From Neurospora tetrasperma FGSC 2508 (Eukaryota > Ascomycota > Sordariomycetes > Sordariales > Sordariaceae), in NCBI RefSeq assembly GCF_000213175.1, contig NW_009799102.1:632062-696061 (forward strand): a DNA stretch of 64,000 nucleotides, written 5' to 3'. Below the pieces are notes generated by a model that made no database searches, was not told the DNA's origin, and saw nothing but the letters and a program-made list of their open reading frames with translations. Shown piece after piece: positions 21,579 to 32,964 of this stretch. The translations under genes were made by a program, and so were the position numbers. How positions within the stretch are numbered: position 1 is the first letter of the stretch; each line of letters starts with the position of its first letter.

Positions 21579-23240
21579 TCAATTTTCTAGCCCTCCGAGT
21601 CCCTCCTCGCGCTCGCCGACGATTATACGAGCGTAGAGTGCTCTATGTTCCCATGCGAACTTCGACTCCTGGAACTCAATCCCATACACATACCTCGCTA
21701 GTTCCCAGCTATGCGGGTCCCCACGCCAGAAAGCCCACTTTTCTCTCTCTCCTGTGTGATCTGGAGTACCAGGCTGCTGCTGCCCCGTGATGTCCTTTTC
21801 TCTGGTACCTCTGAGGCAACCCCATAGCTCCAGATGGTACAGGGGTTTGCCGTCATATCCTGCAATCCGCCTCTGATTCTCCTGGTAAAAGTAATCCACC
21901 AGATTCACCCACAACGTTGTCCTGAGATTAGCGTCTCCCAACGACACCTTCCAAAGCGTGTCGGCATGGTTGTCCATGATCTGTTCGATATCCTCCCTCT
22001 CACAATCGTTGAAGTGTGACAGCGACAAGGACTGCAAGTGTGGCCACCGGGATTCCGGATCGATGATGTCCCCCAGCGACCACCTATATCCATCACCTTC
22101 TGGAATCATGTGCTCCTCGCGGTACCAAATCCTATCCCTTTCAAACGTCAGGTGTCGCAAGTTCGTCAGCGATTTCAAGAATGCGCGAACATTCCCTGAC
22201 GACATAACATGGGAAAGCCTCGCCTGGCTCATGGGCGGGATACACTCTTTCGCAGCCATGTGAATCGGATTCCCATGACGAATCTGGATCTCCAGCGTCG
22301 TCAAGTTCGCCAGCGCCCCTTCAACAATCGGCGAGAAGAAAATCCCCGGATCATCCAACACGCACCACGACAGGTTCTTTATCCGCAGCGTCTTCAACCT
22401 TTGCGCCTTTCCCTTTCCCACCACCGACTGGATCTCCAAGTACCGCACCAACGACCGCAACACCCGCTCCTCCGTCTCGGGCGTGGAAATGCTCGGAAAC
22501 GCCGTCCGCCACGGCGCGTACCGGAACGGGTTCCGATCGCTATGCAGCGCCACGGAATTCAGCGGCGCAGCGAGACTCAGCTCCCTGCACGCCTCAATGG
22601 TGATGTGTTCCAGCGCAGGGAACTGTTCCCAGCACATGACGATGCCGTCGTAGTCGCGGTTGGGCGAGTGGTCCTCGGCCAAAAACTGGGCTTGGTCTAG
22701 TAGGAGGTCCTCGTACCGCTGCCGATCGAGGGCGATTTGGTCTGCTGAGCGCCGGTGGTGGCTTATCAGCGGGCGGTAGCGGTGTTGGTACCATTCTGCA
22801 GAGAGGAGGTCGATGCGGCCTGAGCCTTGTGGGTGGTGGACGTAGTGCGGGAGCCAGTTCCTCGGGTGGTCGGTTGGGGACCAGGTGAAGTCCTCAGGCG
22901 CGATTTCCTCGTCTAGAGTGGAAGAAGACTCGAGACGTCGCCAGCGTGGCGAGGCGAGGGTGTCGGTTATGTAGTAGATGGAACGCAAACAGGGCGAAAT
23001 GGCGGGGGAGTTGGCGAGCAGCTGGAGGTGGTGGGCGTCGCTGAGGAGGGGAGAGACGACGAGGACGGGGAAGGAGGCGCGGGTGCTGCTGGGGAGGAAG
23101 CGGTGGGAGAGGAGACGGCAGAGGCGGGCGGTGGGGACGGGGAGGAGAGAGAAGATGTGGTCGAGGATCTCGTTGGGGAGGGAGGCGAGGGAGAGACGGT
23201 CGGTTGGAGCTGCGGCTGGTGTTGGGGTTTGGAGGTCCAT
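21579..23240 (-). CDS. F-box protein
   Basis: One exon, 553 residues from the ATG at 23240; the frame stays open 54 codons further upstream, but that part looks like leader and the F-box then starts where it usually does. The F-box covers about residues 18-55: SLASLPNEILDHIFSLLP followed by R-x-L-S-x-R. F-box proteins link SCF ubiquitin ligases (through Skp1) to substrates. The rest has no WD40 or clear leucine-rich repeats; there are LRR-like stretches (HLQSLSLSHF, LTTLEIQI) around the middle, common in fungal F-box proteins of unknown target. The last part contains paired Trp (KWAFWRGDPHSWELARYVYG) seen in several related fungal proteins. The partner is unknown. Complementary frames on the plus strand reflect codon bias. 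Confidence 0.8.
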   Translation of the reverse strand: MDLQTPTPAAAPTDRLSLASLPNEILDHIFSLLPVPTARLCRLLSHRFLPSSTRASFPVLVVSPLLSDAHHLQLLANSPAISPCLRSIYYITDTLASPRWRRLESSSTLDEEIAPEDFTWSPTDHPRNWLPHYVHHPQGSGRIDLLSAEWYQHRYRPLISHHRRSADQIALDRQRYEDLLLDQAQFLAEDHSPNRDYDGIVMCWEQFPALEHITIEACRELSLAAPLNSVALHSDRNPFRYAPWRTAFPSISTPETEERVLRSLVRYLEIQSVVGKGKAQRLKTLRIKNLSWCVLDDPGIFFSPIVEGALANLTTLEIQIRHGNPIHMAAKECIPPMSQARLSHVMSSGNVRAFLKSLTNLRHLTFERDRIWYREEHMIPEGDGYRWSLGDIIDPESRWPHLQSLSLSHFNDCEREDIEQIMDNHADTLWKVSLGDANLRTTLWVNLVDYFYQENQRRIAGYDGKPLYHLELWGCLRGTREKDITGQQQPGTPDHTGEREKWAFWRGDPHSWELARYVYGIEFQESKFAWEHRALYARIIVGEREEGLGGLEN

Positions 23241-24234
23241 CTTTCCCTTGATTACGTGGTTCGGTGATATCGCTTTCTGGGTGGGCTGCAGGTAGGTAAG
23301 GAAGGGAAGCTTGAGAAACCTACCAGGGGCGGCCTTAAGTACGAAGGTTCGCCAATTCTTGGGTCTACTCGTGGGGCTGTGAATGGGAGGATGATTCACC
23401 AACCAAGGTTGAAATCTGCTTCACGCGCTTCACGAACGTTTGACTACTGGCGATGCGATGATGGAGTAATTCCTACAAACGGTCATCAGGACAAGGTTCG
23501 CCACGCCGGTTAAAGTCATCGAAGGCACTACTGCGATCCGGATGTCTTCCAGATGAAGACTCTGTTCGAAATATGTCCCATTGACAACGCGGACTACCGC
23601 AGAGAATCACCCTGCCACGAATCACATCAAACCAACTGTGAAGTCGTGATTAACTTGATTGCAAGAATCGTGGCTAGGGTTTAGCTCGTTATCGGTGATA
23701 TTATGGTAAATAATCTAGTAAAATCTCTATGTCTCGGGATGTTGATGGGACGGATGTTCTGGTGACATTTCCCATGTTCCTCCATGGAGGTGATGAGTCG
23801 GTGTGCCTTGCCGTTTCTCAGCATAACAGAAACATTTTCATTGTGTCTTTGCACGCGGAAATACAATAGAAATGGTTATACTAGACTTGACTTGATCGAG
23901 TACAGCTTGGTGTTGTGTAAAGCCTTGATGAACCTGAACGAATCGGCGTGGTGAGCGCCATACGACGACAGCCCCAGAACTCAGGAGTCAGGAAGGATCG
24001 GTGAGACATCCGCTAAGGCATCGATGCCTGCGCATCAGTCTCTCTTAAAGGGGCTGTGATAATTTAATTGGGCAATTCCCCAAAATCCTTTCAGGGAATG
24101 GTACCGACAAATGCATCGTCGTCGATGTTCTCTTTCAAAAGGGGAAAATGAATGGAGTTTTGGGGGACCCATGCAGCGCCAAGAATTTGAAGTATGAATA
24201 TAGTGACAGATTATGTAGTATTATTCAACAATAA
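23241..24234. other. Intergenic region
   Basis: This holds the promoter of the F-box gene on the minus strand and the 5' flank of the tRNA-Gly gene. Only short frames occur. Confidence 0.5.
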
Positions 24235-24306
24235 GCGCCAATGGTCTAACGGCTAGGATTCATCCCTTCCAAGGATGAGGTGGGGGTTCGATTCCCTCTT
24301 GGCGCA
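24235..24306 (+). tRNA. tRNA-Gly (anticodon UCC)
   Basis: The 72 bases fold as a full cloverleaf: acceptor GCGCCAA with TTGGCGC plus discriminator A, D arm around TCTAACGGCTAGGA, anticodon stem CATCC/GGATG enclosing loop CTTCCAA (anticodon TCC), and T arm with GGTTCGATTCC as a canonical B box. There is no intron and CCA is not encoded, as normal for eukaryotes. It reads GGA codons. Confidence 0.96.
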
Positions 24307-24308
24307 AC

Positions 24309-24316
24309 TTTTTTTT
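24309..24316 (+). terminator. RNA polymerase III terminator
   Basis: Eight T on the plus strand start three bases after the discriminator base of the tRNA-Gly gene, the usual Pol III stop signal. Confidence 0.9.
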
Positions 24317-25804
24317 CTGTTTTTACTTTTTCTTTGTTTTATATCGCGGTTGTGCGTTGCTCATATTGTGCTGTTCTTGTTTTTTTGCTGTTTCTTTTGG
24401 TATGTCTTTTGGTGGTTGGAATCAGTAGGCAGTCCTGAAGACATCACCAACGCAGATACGGCACCGGGGTTTTAGGTGGTGACGATTTTCTTCTGGAAAT
24501 GTTCTACTTGCTCTCTAACCGGTCTATCTCACACGATCAAGGGCATCATCCGTCATTTGTCCCCTTTCTGCCTATCCCGACGATTCTTGACAGGCATCCA
24601 ATCAACTTCAAAATAAGAACCAATCGCATTCACTGAACATTCAGCTGCTCATTTGTTTGTCAGACAATACTCGATGCGGCAGAGCGGCGCTTATTCAACG
24701 TGGCTCATGCGGATGTTTATCTTGATGCCTTACAAAAGCAAAACCTAGGTAGGTATCTTCACTCCCAATCCTCGAACCAGGCTTTCATGTGTGATTTGAA
24801 TTTATCTCCGAAGGATGTCGGGCATAATAAAATTTCAGTTGTACGACCGGGCCGTCTGAGCACGCCCGCTATCGCCGCTTCTTACATATGTTGGACGGTT
24901 AGAATGGAATATAAGTGCTGTCGGACTGTATGCAGCTTGCCGTTGTGAAACCTTATACTATTGCTGCAATCGAAAGGCGTTGAAAGAAGCATCTCGCCTT
25001 CAGGTAGCCAGCCATTCAAATGTCCCCCCATGGCCCCCAATGCCTCTCAACACCACGCTCTACCACTGCAATAAGGCGGCAGGCAAACCTCAAGGCATCT
25101 TTCTCCATTGTCTCTCTACCTAACACTACCCCTGCAATCTCTCAAGCTATGATGCCGGATATCGATAGTCTGTTTGAGGCTTCGAGCTAAGAATCGCTAT
25201 CGGGAATCTAGAACATCCGTCCAAAAAACCTTCCAAGAATAACTGGACCAGGAGTAGCATCCTTTTTCCACGCTAGTGACGTTAAGTCCGAGCTGAAAAC
25301 AGATATCGGAATGATGTTTTAGCGCTTCACTCAAGCCATTCATTCACATGTCAGACAGAGAGACTGAAGGACCGTTACAGATCCATCCCGTACACACCCA
25401 ACCCCCACTGTCATCCCGACGGCACGGGCTTCAGCCGCACACTGACTAGCCCTCTCCTGGCCGTTGAAGCCTAGATCAACAGGTCCCAACACCATGTCAG
25501 CCACGCACGAAATCGATAGTGTTTCGTCAGGGCGGTTGTCATGTCCCAGAGTGTCGGTCTTTTCCAGACCCCACTATGTACTTGGGAATCTTGGAAAATG
25601 CCGGCGATAGAACTCCATCCCACATAGGATTGGTTGAACTTGCGCCATGGCTTTTGGTATGGTGAGATTTCTGGGTTGCTATAAGGTAGAAAGAGGACTC
25701 GCTGCTTCCTAGGACCCTCCTTGAACCTTTCCCTGAATTTGGAACGGGAACGAAGGGAACAAGGACGTCACACGAACAAACACGCTGCATTCCCCCCAAC
25801 CACG
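24317..25804. other. Intergenic region before the P450 gene
   Basis: No gene recognised. An 82-codon frame at 24700-24948 lacks any family likeness. The right part is the P450 promoter and leader. Confidence 0.5.
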
Positions 25805-27782
25805 ATGGCAGTCCTCAACTGGGCCAGCTCCCGTGCTGCTACTCTCAGTTCATGTCCCAGAACAGCGGCTTTGGTAGTCATTACGACATGGCTGCTGTAC
25901 GTCATCGGCCTCGCAGTGTACCGATTATACTTTCACCCCCTGGCCAGGTTTCCGGGGAGGAAGATGGCTGCTGTCACCACTTGGTATGAGTTCTATTACA
26001 ATTTCTGGTACGGTGGGAAGTACCTCTTTGAAATAGAAAAGATGCATAAGGAGTTTGGTAAGGAAGAAGCGTTTTCAAACCGCGATATACAAAGAGTCAG
26101 CACTAACTACTGGTTGTGGATGGACTTAGGACCGATAGTGCGCATCAACCCTCACGAATTGTCGATCCATGACCCGGAATACTACAACGAGCTTTATGTG
26201 GGAAGTAGCAAGCGACGGACCAACTTCTGGCCGTTGTTCCAGGGGTGTACCGATGACACTGATGGTGAGATTCTTGGTGCAGCTCAGATATTTGAGAGAG
26301 AGGAAGGGTCCATCCAATGCTGACTTTGTCCCAGTCAACCACTTCATGACAATCGACCATGATTTACATCGCCAGCGACGAAAGCCCTTTGATCCCTTCT
26401 TTTCCCGCATGGCCATCAACACTCGATACTGGCCCATGCTTGCAGAAAAGGCCGTGTTTCTAGAGTCCCGTATCCGTGAATACAAGGGCCAAGGGAAAGC
26501 TGTGCGGCTAGATCGCGCTTTCTCGGCCTTCTCAGCGGACTGCATTGAGAGGATATGTACTGACGACCTTGAACCTGGCGATGGGTTTCTTGATCAGCCA
26601 GATTTTGGACCCGAGTGGTATGATGGAATGCTTGGGTTGATCAGAAACGCGCCCATCTTGACCAAGTTTCCAAAGGCGTTGAGGTGAGTTGGCTGCACGC
26701 TTGGCCGTCATGGGCCTCCAAGGCTAAACCATTATTCTACAGCTCATTAGGATACGTCCCACAGCGCTTGCTGCTCTGGCTTTTCCCTCAAGGACGCATA
26801 GCCAACAAATACGATGAGCGAACAAGAACCCAAATCCACAAAGCTGTAACCAAACAGCACCTGTTCAAGGACACCACCAGCTCGGAGCATACCACGCTCT
26901 TCCGCGCGCTGGCGCAGAGTAATAACCTTTCACCTGCCGACAAGACAAAAGAGCGGCTAGTCAGAGAAGCCAAGCTCATCTTTCTCGGCGGAACCATCAG
27001 CACCGGGCGAACCCTCAGCTTCGTATCCTACTACATCCTCTCCCGCCCAGACATCAAGATCCGTCTCGAGGACGAGCTGCGAGATGTCATGGCTGCGTGG
27101 CCAGAAGTCGTTCCCACTTGGACTGAGCTGGAGAAGTTGCCGTATTTGCAGGCAGTCATCAAGGAAGCTTTGCGGTAGGTTTTCTGTCCCGCGTAAACTC
27201 GTGTGTGTGTATGTGTGTGTGTGTGTGTGCCACATGGTAGCAAACAGCGAACTGACGGACAAGGGGGGAGAAAAATACAGACTCAGTTATGGCTTCATGA
27301 GACGTCTGCCGCGCGTCTCGCCCGATGTGGCCATCCAGTACAAGGAGTACACGATCCCGCCTGGGACTCCGGTGGGCATGAGCGCCTACTTGATGCATAG
27401 CAACCCGGAGGTGTATCAAGATCCCGACCAGTTCGTCCCGGAGCGATGGCTGGGTGGGGACACGAGGGTGATGCAGAGGAGCTATGTGCCCTTTACTAGA
27501 GGGTCGAGGAGTTGTCTTGGTCAAAAGTAAGTGGTGCCCGTTTGGTGAGAGTTGTGGTGGTGGCATTGAGAGGTTGAGAGGTGTCCTTCGCTGACTTGCT
27601 TGTGTACCCCATGTAGTCTCTCCATGGCGGAGATCAGTTTGGTGCTGGCGATGCTTTTTCGGCCTGATGGGCCGAGAATGGAGCTGTTCGAGACGGACGA
27701 GAGCGATGTGAAGCATGTTCACGATTTCGTTGTGCCGCTGCCGAAGTTGGACAGTCTGGGTGTTCGGGTCATGGTTCGCTGA
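25805..27782 (+). CDS. Cytochrome P450 monooxygenase
   Basis: Five exons, 25805-26264, 26335-26683, 26743-27174, 27281-27526 and 27617-27782, give 550 residues with all phases agreeing. An N-terminal membrane anchor (ALVVITTWLLYVIGLAVY) is followed by the proline-rich hinge HPLARFPG. Landmarks: the I-helix GGTISTGRTLS, which has Ile where many P450s have an acid; the ExxR motif KEALRL (Glu411, Arg414); FVPERWL; and the heme loop PFTRGSRSCLGQN with the ligand Cys492. The sequence DHDLHRQRRKPFDPFF is typical of the trichodiene-oxygenase-like fungal group (CYP58/CYP65 region). Such enzymes oxidise secondary metabolites or lipids at the ER using NADPH-P450 reductase; the substrate here is unknown. 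A GT microsatellite sits in intron 3. An MFS transporter converges from the right, and may act with it. No terpene synthase or PKS is in the window. Confidence 0.92.
27201..27229 (+). repeat. (GT)n microsatellite in P450 intron 3
   Basis: Fourteen GT-type units broken by one A lie 26 bases after the donor of the third P450 intron (27175-27280). The intron is the longest of the four in this gene, and the repeat explains most of the extra length. Confidence 0.9.
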
Positions 27783-28831
27783 AGATGATGGATGGAGGAG
27801 GAAGAACTTGCCGGCGCTAGTGATGCATGGTGATTTGGTCAAAGGGTGTTGTTCAGTTCACACAGTTTCTCTGATACCTACCTCTAGTTGTCTGTTGTCT
27901 GTTCGGTGGAGAGACTGCCGGCGAGCTTGCGAGCTAGATACTGTGAGCGACTGTGCCAGCCGCACCATCGTGCCGATCTTCCTTCCCAAGGACCATGTTC
28001 CATGTTATGTGTGTGTACACTAGTAGGACAATGTTCGATTGGCTGGACGAAACGAAATGTCGATTTTGGCTCTTTGCCAAAGGTGCGCTTTCTCCGCACG
28101 GGTTGGGACGGCTTGGACGGCAGTTGTCTGACTGGGTAACATCTTCCTGGATGGGGGACCAGTTGGTGTAAAGTGAAAACAGGTTAAGAAGATACCGAGG
28201 AACTTCAATGGGACCACTTGGATCCAATCACTGGAGATGCTGGGCTCCTCATACTTACCTCTATCTTAGACAGCTGGTGAAGATGTCAGCTGTAAAAGGC
28301 CAAAGTTCACAATGGATCCTCCCGACACGCCTTCGGTTGAAACTTGGAACTCCCCCAGACTGGACCCCTCGAAAGCCGAACCCCACAGCACGTGCTTTAG
28401 CGGAGTCAGCACTAACAGTGAAATCCGGGGTCCCCGCAAAGATCGCCCAGGGGCATTCGTCCCATCTGTCGACAGGGAGCAATCGAGATCAGGTCGAGAT
28501 GGAGTCGTCTTTGTTTATTGATTTTTATCGACGTCGAGTCGAATGTACACGACCTACAACGCTCTCCCATTTGAGCCAACCGAACATGAAGCGAATTGTA
28601 TTATCACCATGGTGCTCTAGTTTCTGCTTCAAGAACCCGTGTTAATGGCTGTTTTGGTGGAGGTGTATGTGTACGGCAAGAGTTCTGCACCGGGCGCGTA
28701 CATACCTAGATAATGAGGATAAAGGGGCATGTTCAGATAATCATTAGCACGAAGAGGAAGATATATAAGATTGACATGTTGAAGCCATACACAAGCGAAA
28801 CCCAGCCCAGGCAAAGGAGAGTGGCGGAACC
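27783..28831. other. 3' region between convergent P450 and transporter
   Basis: No gene is recognised. Overlapping frames at 27884-28227 on both strands and at 28208-28645 are short and unlike known families. Both flanking genes end here. Confidence 0.5.
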
Positions 28832-30558
28832 TTAAGTCCACAAATGGAACCTCGGATGTCTGTTCCCCAAGTGTTCCTGTTCCTCCTCCGTCAGACCTTC
28901 CAGCCTGTGATCTCTCTTGCCTGCTGCCCTGGCGCGGTTCTCCCATGCACAGTAGAGGATGCCAAAGATGGACAGACATACGACGCCAATCTGTCCGCCG
29001 AGGTTGATGGTATGACCAGTATGGTATTTGGGGGCATCGCTTGGGACGTAGGTCCAGCTATGGAAGGCATATCTGAGTTAGTTCCATGACCTAGGAAAAG
29101 GGGAAAGCGTAGAGAGAAAACTCACGTAGCAACGATACCGCCAATAGTTCCCAGCGTCACGACGTAACCGCTGGTGACCGCACGAACAGCTGGTCCAGCC
29201 GAATCTAACTTGTCATTAGTTTTCGATCCATCACCATAACATCAATCATAGGTACCAAAGAACCACTTACTATTGATAGCCCAACTCAAGAACCCCGGCC
29301 CTCCTGGGAACGCACCAACCGTCACAAAGAAGACAGCCATATACCTCACATTCGGCTGACTGACCCACCTCAGAATCGCGAACCCGATCAACGCCAGCAC
29401 CGAAAACGCCGCCAGCCAGATACCTCTCTGCCGACTCTTATCGCTCCCATACGCCACCGCTATGGCGACCAAGCAAGCGCACACATATGGCGGCACGCTA
29501 TACAACTGGGCCTTGGTATTCTGCCATCCCAGATCCTTCAAGATGGTCGGCAAGAACACCGACAGTCCCTGGACCGTGATATTAATCAGAAAGAACCCGA
29601 TCCCGCACGTGTAGTTATGCACGTTCATCACCGCCAACTTGACATGGCGCCACTCAACCTTTTGGGCAGGATCCGTACGGTGTTCCCTGACTAACCGTTC
29701 CGCCGCGATGCTCTTCTCCCTTTCGTTCAGAAACCACGCCGTCCGCGGGTCGGTAGGCATCCAGACCGGCGCCGCGAGGCCGATAAGAATTGTGATGAGC
29801 CCCTCAAAGAAGAAAATGTTCTTCCACGTGTGGATCGTGTGGCCCGCCACTCCCCACTCCGGAATCCTCGAGAGGCCCGTGGCCAACAGTCCACCGAACG
29901 CGCCGGCGATGGAGGCCGCGGAGACGTAGATCCCGATGCGGAACAGCAACTCCTCCCGCTTGTAGAAAGTGCTCAGGAAAAACGCCATGCCGGGCATCGC
30001 GCCGCCTTCAAAGACGCCGAGTACCGCTCGGGCGCCCATCAACCCGCCGAAATTCGTGACAAAGGCCGTGCATAGAGATACCAATCCGAACCCGCAGACC
30101 AACAGGGGCAGGTAGAACCGGGGGCCGAGCGCTTTGAGGAGGACATTGCTCGGCACTTCGAATAGGAGATAGATAATGTAGAAGATGGAGAGGGCCCAGT
30201 TGAACTGCGTCCCTTCGAGATGCAGGTCGGTGGCGAGGCCTTGGATGCGCGCGTTGCCGATGTTGACTCGGTCGAGGAAGCAGAGCATGTACAGGAGGGT
30301 GACAATGGGGACGCAGTGCCAGTCAATCTTGCGCCGGATGGCCGTCTCTTCGGCATCGGTCCAGGAGAGCTCGGGGAGGGAGGTACTGGAGGAGGAGGCG
30401 GCGTCTTTGGGTGTTTGCTCGTGATGGAGAGCTGGTATGTGTTAGTGAGGTTGAATAATGACATTGGCAGTGTGAAATGGTGAGTAGGAGTTGGTGATGA
30501 TCATGGATAGAGTGGTGTGAATAGTTGACGTACCGACTTCCTTCTCTAGGTCCCCCAT
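28832..30558 (-). CDS. MFS transporter, anion:cation symporter (Dal5-like) family
   Basis: Four exons on the minus strand, 30534-30558, 29271-30431, 29126-29204 and 28832-29072, give 501 residues; every junction has a GT-AG pair (donors GTACGT, GTAAGT, GTGAGT) and phases agree. Exon 1 is only 25 bases and codes for MGDLEKEV plus one base. The N-terminal cytoplasmic part ends with RRKIDWHCVPIV before TM1 (LLYMLCFLDRVNIGNA), the hallmark of the yeast Dal5/Tna1 group; loop motifs GARAVLGVFEGGAMPG and the later GFLSWAIN-NSAG / GTIGGIV segments fit too. Twelve membrane helices are expected, and the end RHPRF is usual for the group. Family members import carboxylates, vitamins (nicotinate, pantothenate), allantoate or small peptides at the plasma membrane. 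The substrate here cannot be told. It faces the P450 gene tail to tail. Confidence 0.9.
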
Positions 30559-32964
30559 TTTGATGTCGCTATGTGATGAGGTTGACCTGAACTGTGATAG
30601 TTGAACCCTGACGGCTCAAAGGTGATGTCGATTGATCTTCGAGGGTGTATAAGACAAAGTCAAAGACGGGGCAGGACAAACACAGGTAGGTGGATAGCTG
30701 GCGGCGGGTCTACCCCTTATGAACAATCGGAGAAAACCCAAATAAGACAACGGACATTTGCTCCGGTTCGCGGTATCTCCCGTTGCCAACCCGCTAGCCG
30801 AAAAGCTTGTTGCAACTGTAGGTAGCGGTAGGAATGGGATATTCAGATTGTCTCCAGTTAATAAAAGGCAAAAGAGTTAGGATTTGCAAGGACCCTTTTC
30901 GCAGCGTTGCTTTTAGCTTATATATCATCGACACAAGCTTTTCTGCTCTTGGGTCCCCCTTCTGCCACACCTTGTTGTCAACTTGTCTGTCCGTTCACGT
31001 CTTAGCGGCTTCATGCTAGATGCGTACATTTTCTGGATGTCATCTGGCAGTCGCGATATTGGGTATACAGCATGCGGTATGCAAGCTCAGCTCTGCATTG
31101 TGACATTCTTTCTGCCGCCCGTCTCTTCGCCGTCACTTACGGTTACGTCGTCTCGTAGTTTCCTTCCCCCTCCTCCGCTTGAAAATAACCGGTACATGAG
31201 GTGTTTTCCCTAAGTCGGGCGGTGGCGTTAACCAACATGACACCCTCCATTTCCTTTTCATCCAACCGCATGAATGAAGCATTTTGGAGAAGGTTCGGCA
31301 AATGTATTTTGGTGATGGTTCCCCGCGGCGAAAAGGTCAAAGCCAAGGTTCGCCAAGCTGTCCGAGACCAGATTGGCGGGTTGGTGGTGGATGTGTCGAC
31401 GGAACGGATGGCTGGACCACGAGGCCATCTCGAGGAGGAGTTGGAGAGTGCGGGGGTTTGGGGTGTCTGGTAGCAGTCGCTAGGAAAGATCAACGCCTTT
31501 GTCCATAATAGGTTTAACGTGCTTTTCTCCCTTTTGGAAGCAGATGGGCGTGAATGTCTAGCGAGGTCTCGGCGGTCATGTATGACGGCCTGGATATTCT
31601 TCTTTGTTTCGGCAGTGAGGTGATTCGTTGGTTGCTTGATGGCTTCAATGCTCTGTCTTCTTAATTTTTTTTTGTCGTTGCCCGTTTATCTGCTTCTTCA
31701 GGTTATGCTTGGCAGACCACTATTTAGGGGCCTGCTTAAGACACTTTGGTGCCAGGGCGGAAACCGTGGGAATCCACCTCTGTGAGACATAACAACGATG
31801 GCCCGTCCCTGAAGTCGCCATTCATTAATAAACCGTGGATGCTGTTGTTCGCTCTCGGTTGGTTTGGGGAGAGGTTGCAATTAGCCGGTAGCTATTCTGC
31901 CATATTTGACAATCAGGCCGCCGGGGCGGCTGCTGCGTGTGGCAGGCAGACCAGATCGCCCGTGACAGTGATTATATAGACTGGCAGATTGTCGCTTTGG
32001 AGGCCTGGAATGCATCATAGTACCGCCAGCACACGATGCTTTCTTCTCTCTGGCTTGCTGTTCCCTCTGTTCATGCCCAGTATGTCCAGCGCTGCTTTGA
32101 GGTCGGTGTTGTTCACCCATCTCCAGACCGGCAGACCTCTCGGTGAAGGAATAATTGTATCTGCGTCGGCCGCCAACATACATGGCAACCACAATGGTAT
32201 TCTTGGGTATCTACAATTCGGCCTTCAATTTTAGTTCAAAAGTGTTGTGCGTGAGTGATGACTGGAATGACATCGTCCTGTTGGCGATGGAGCCATCGTA
32301 CACTAATGACCCTAACCCTGACATATCCTGGAGGGAAAGCAACTGAAGTGAGTGGCTAGTGAGGTCTGTGGGTGGTGATTCCCTGTGGCTGATGGGACAG
32401 CCTGTGACTAATCATGTGACTCTTGGAAGCGTCAAGATAATTCAACCATTACGGCGTTTGCAGAAAAGCGGTACCAAATCGGCCGTATCATCGAAGCGTC
32501 TCGGTATTTGCGTGATCATGATTGTTGACTTTGGTGTTTTTGATTGTCCAGCAATGAGGTTGATTTGTTGATGGGGAGTTGGTTGCCTGGAGCCTTCAGC
32601 AAGCACACTGCAGACGTATCGCTGCAGGCCAAGTGGCTTTGACCCACTGAAGCTTGAGCGTTCATTCTCTAACGTAGAATGCAGAGATCAATGCGGGAAA
32701 TTGTTAGTGACCGCACACGCCTTTCGTGGGTGAGCCGATAAGTGGGCCTCCGCAGTAAGCCAATCACAGCCCAAGGTCAAACCGAGCAGCGCACGGGCAC
32801 CCGCATACAAAAGGGCTGGGTTTCCCCTTGGGCAAAATGAGTTGGGTTCTCCAGGTCTCCTCCCTCAATTTGGCTGCTTCCGTCATCAATCCCACCCACC
32901 CACCTTTTTCCATCTTTTCCATCGACCTTTCATCCCGGCCCTCCTCCTCCTCCTCCCCTTTCCC
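30559..32964. other. Intergenic region without a clear gene
   Basis: About 2.4 kb. The only frame with some appeal runs from an ATG at 31237 to 31473 (78 codons, ending LEEELESAGVWGVW); it has no family likeness or start context to support it. The left part is the promoter of the transporter; the right part leads into the gene starting at 32965 through a CT-rich stretch. Confidence 0.5.

Noticed and set aside
31237-31473. 78-codon frame ending LEEELESAGVWGVW
   Set aside because: Helical-looking, but without start context, family likeness or neighbour support; an opposite frame of similar length is open over the same bases.
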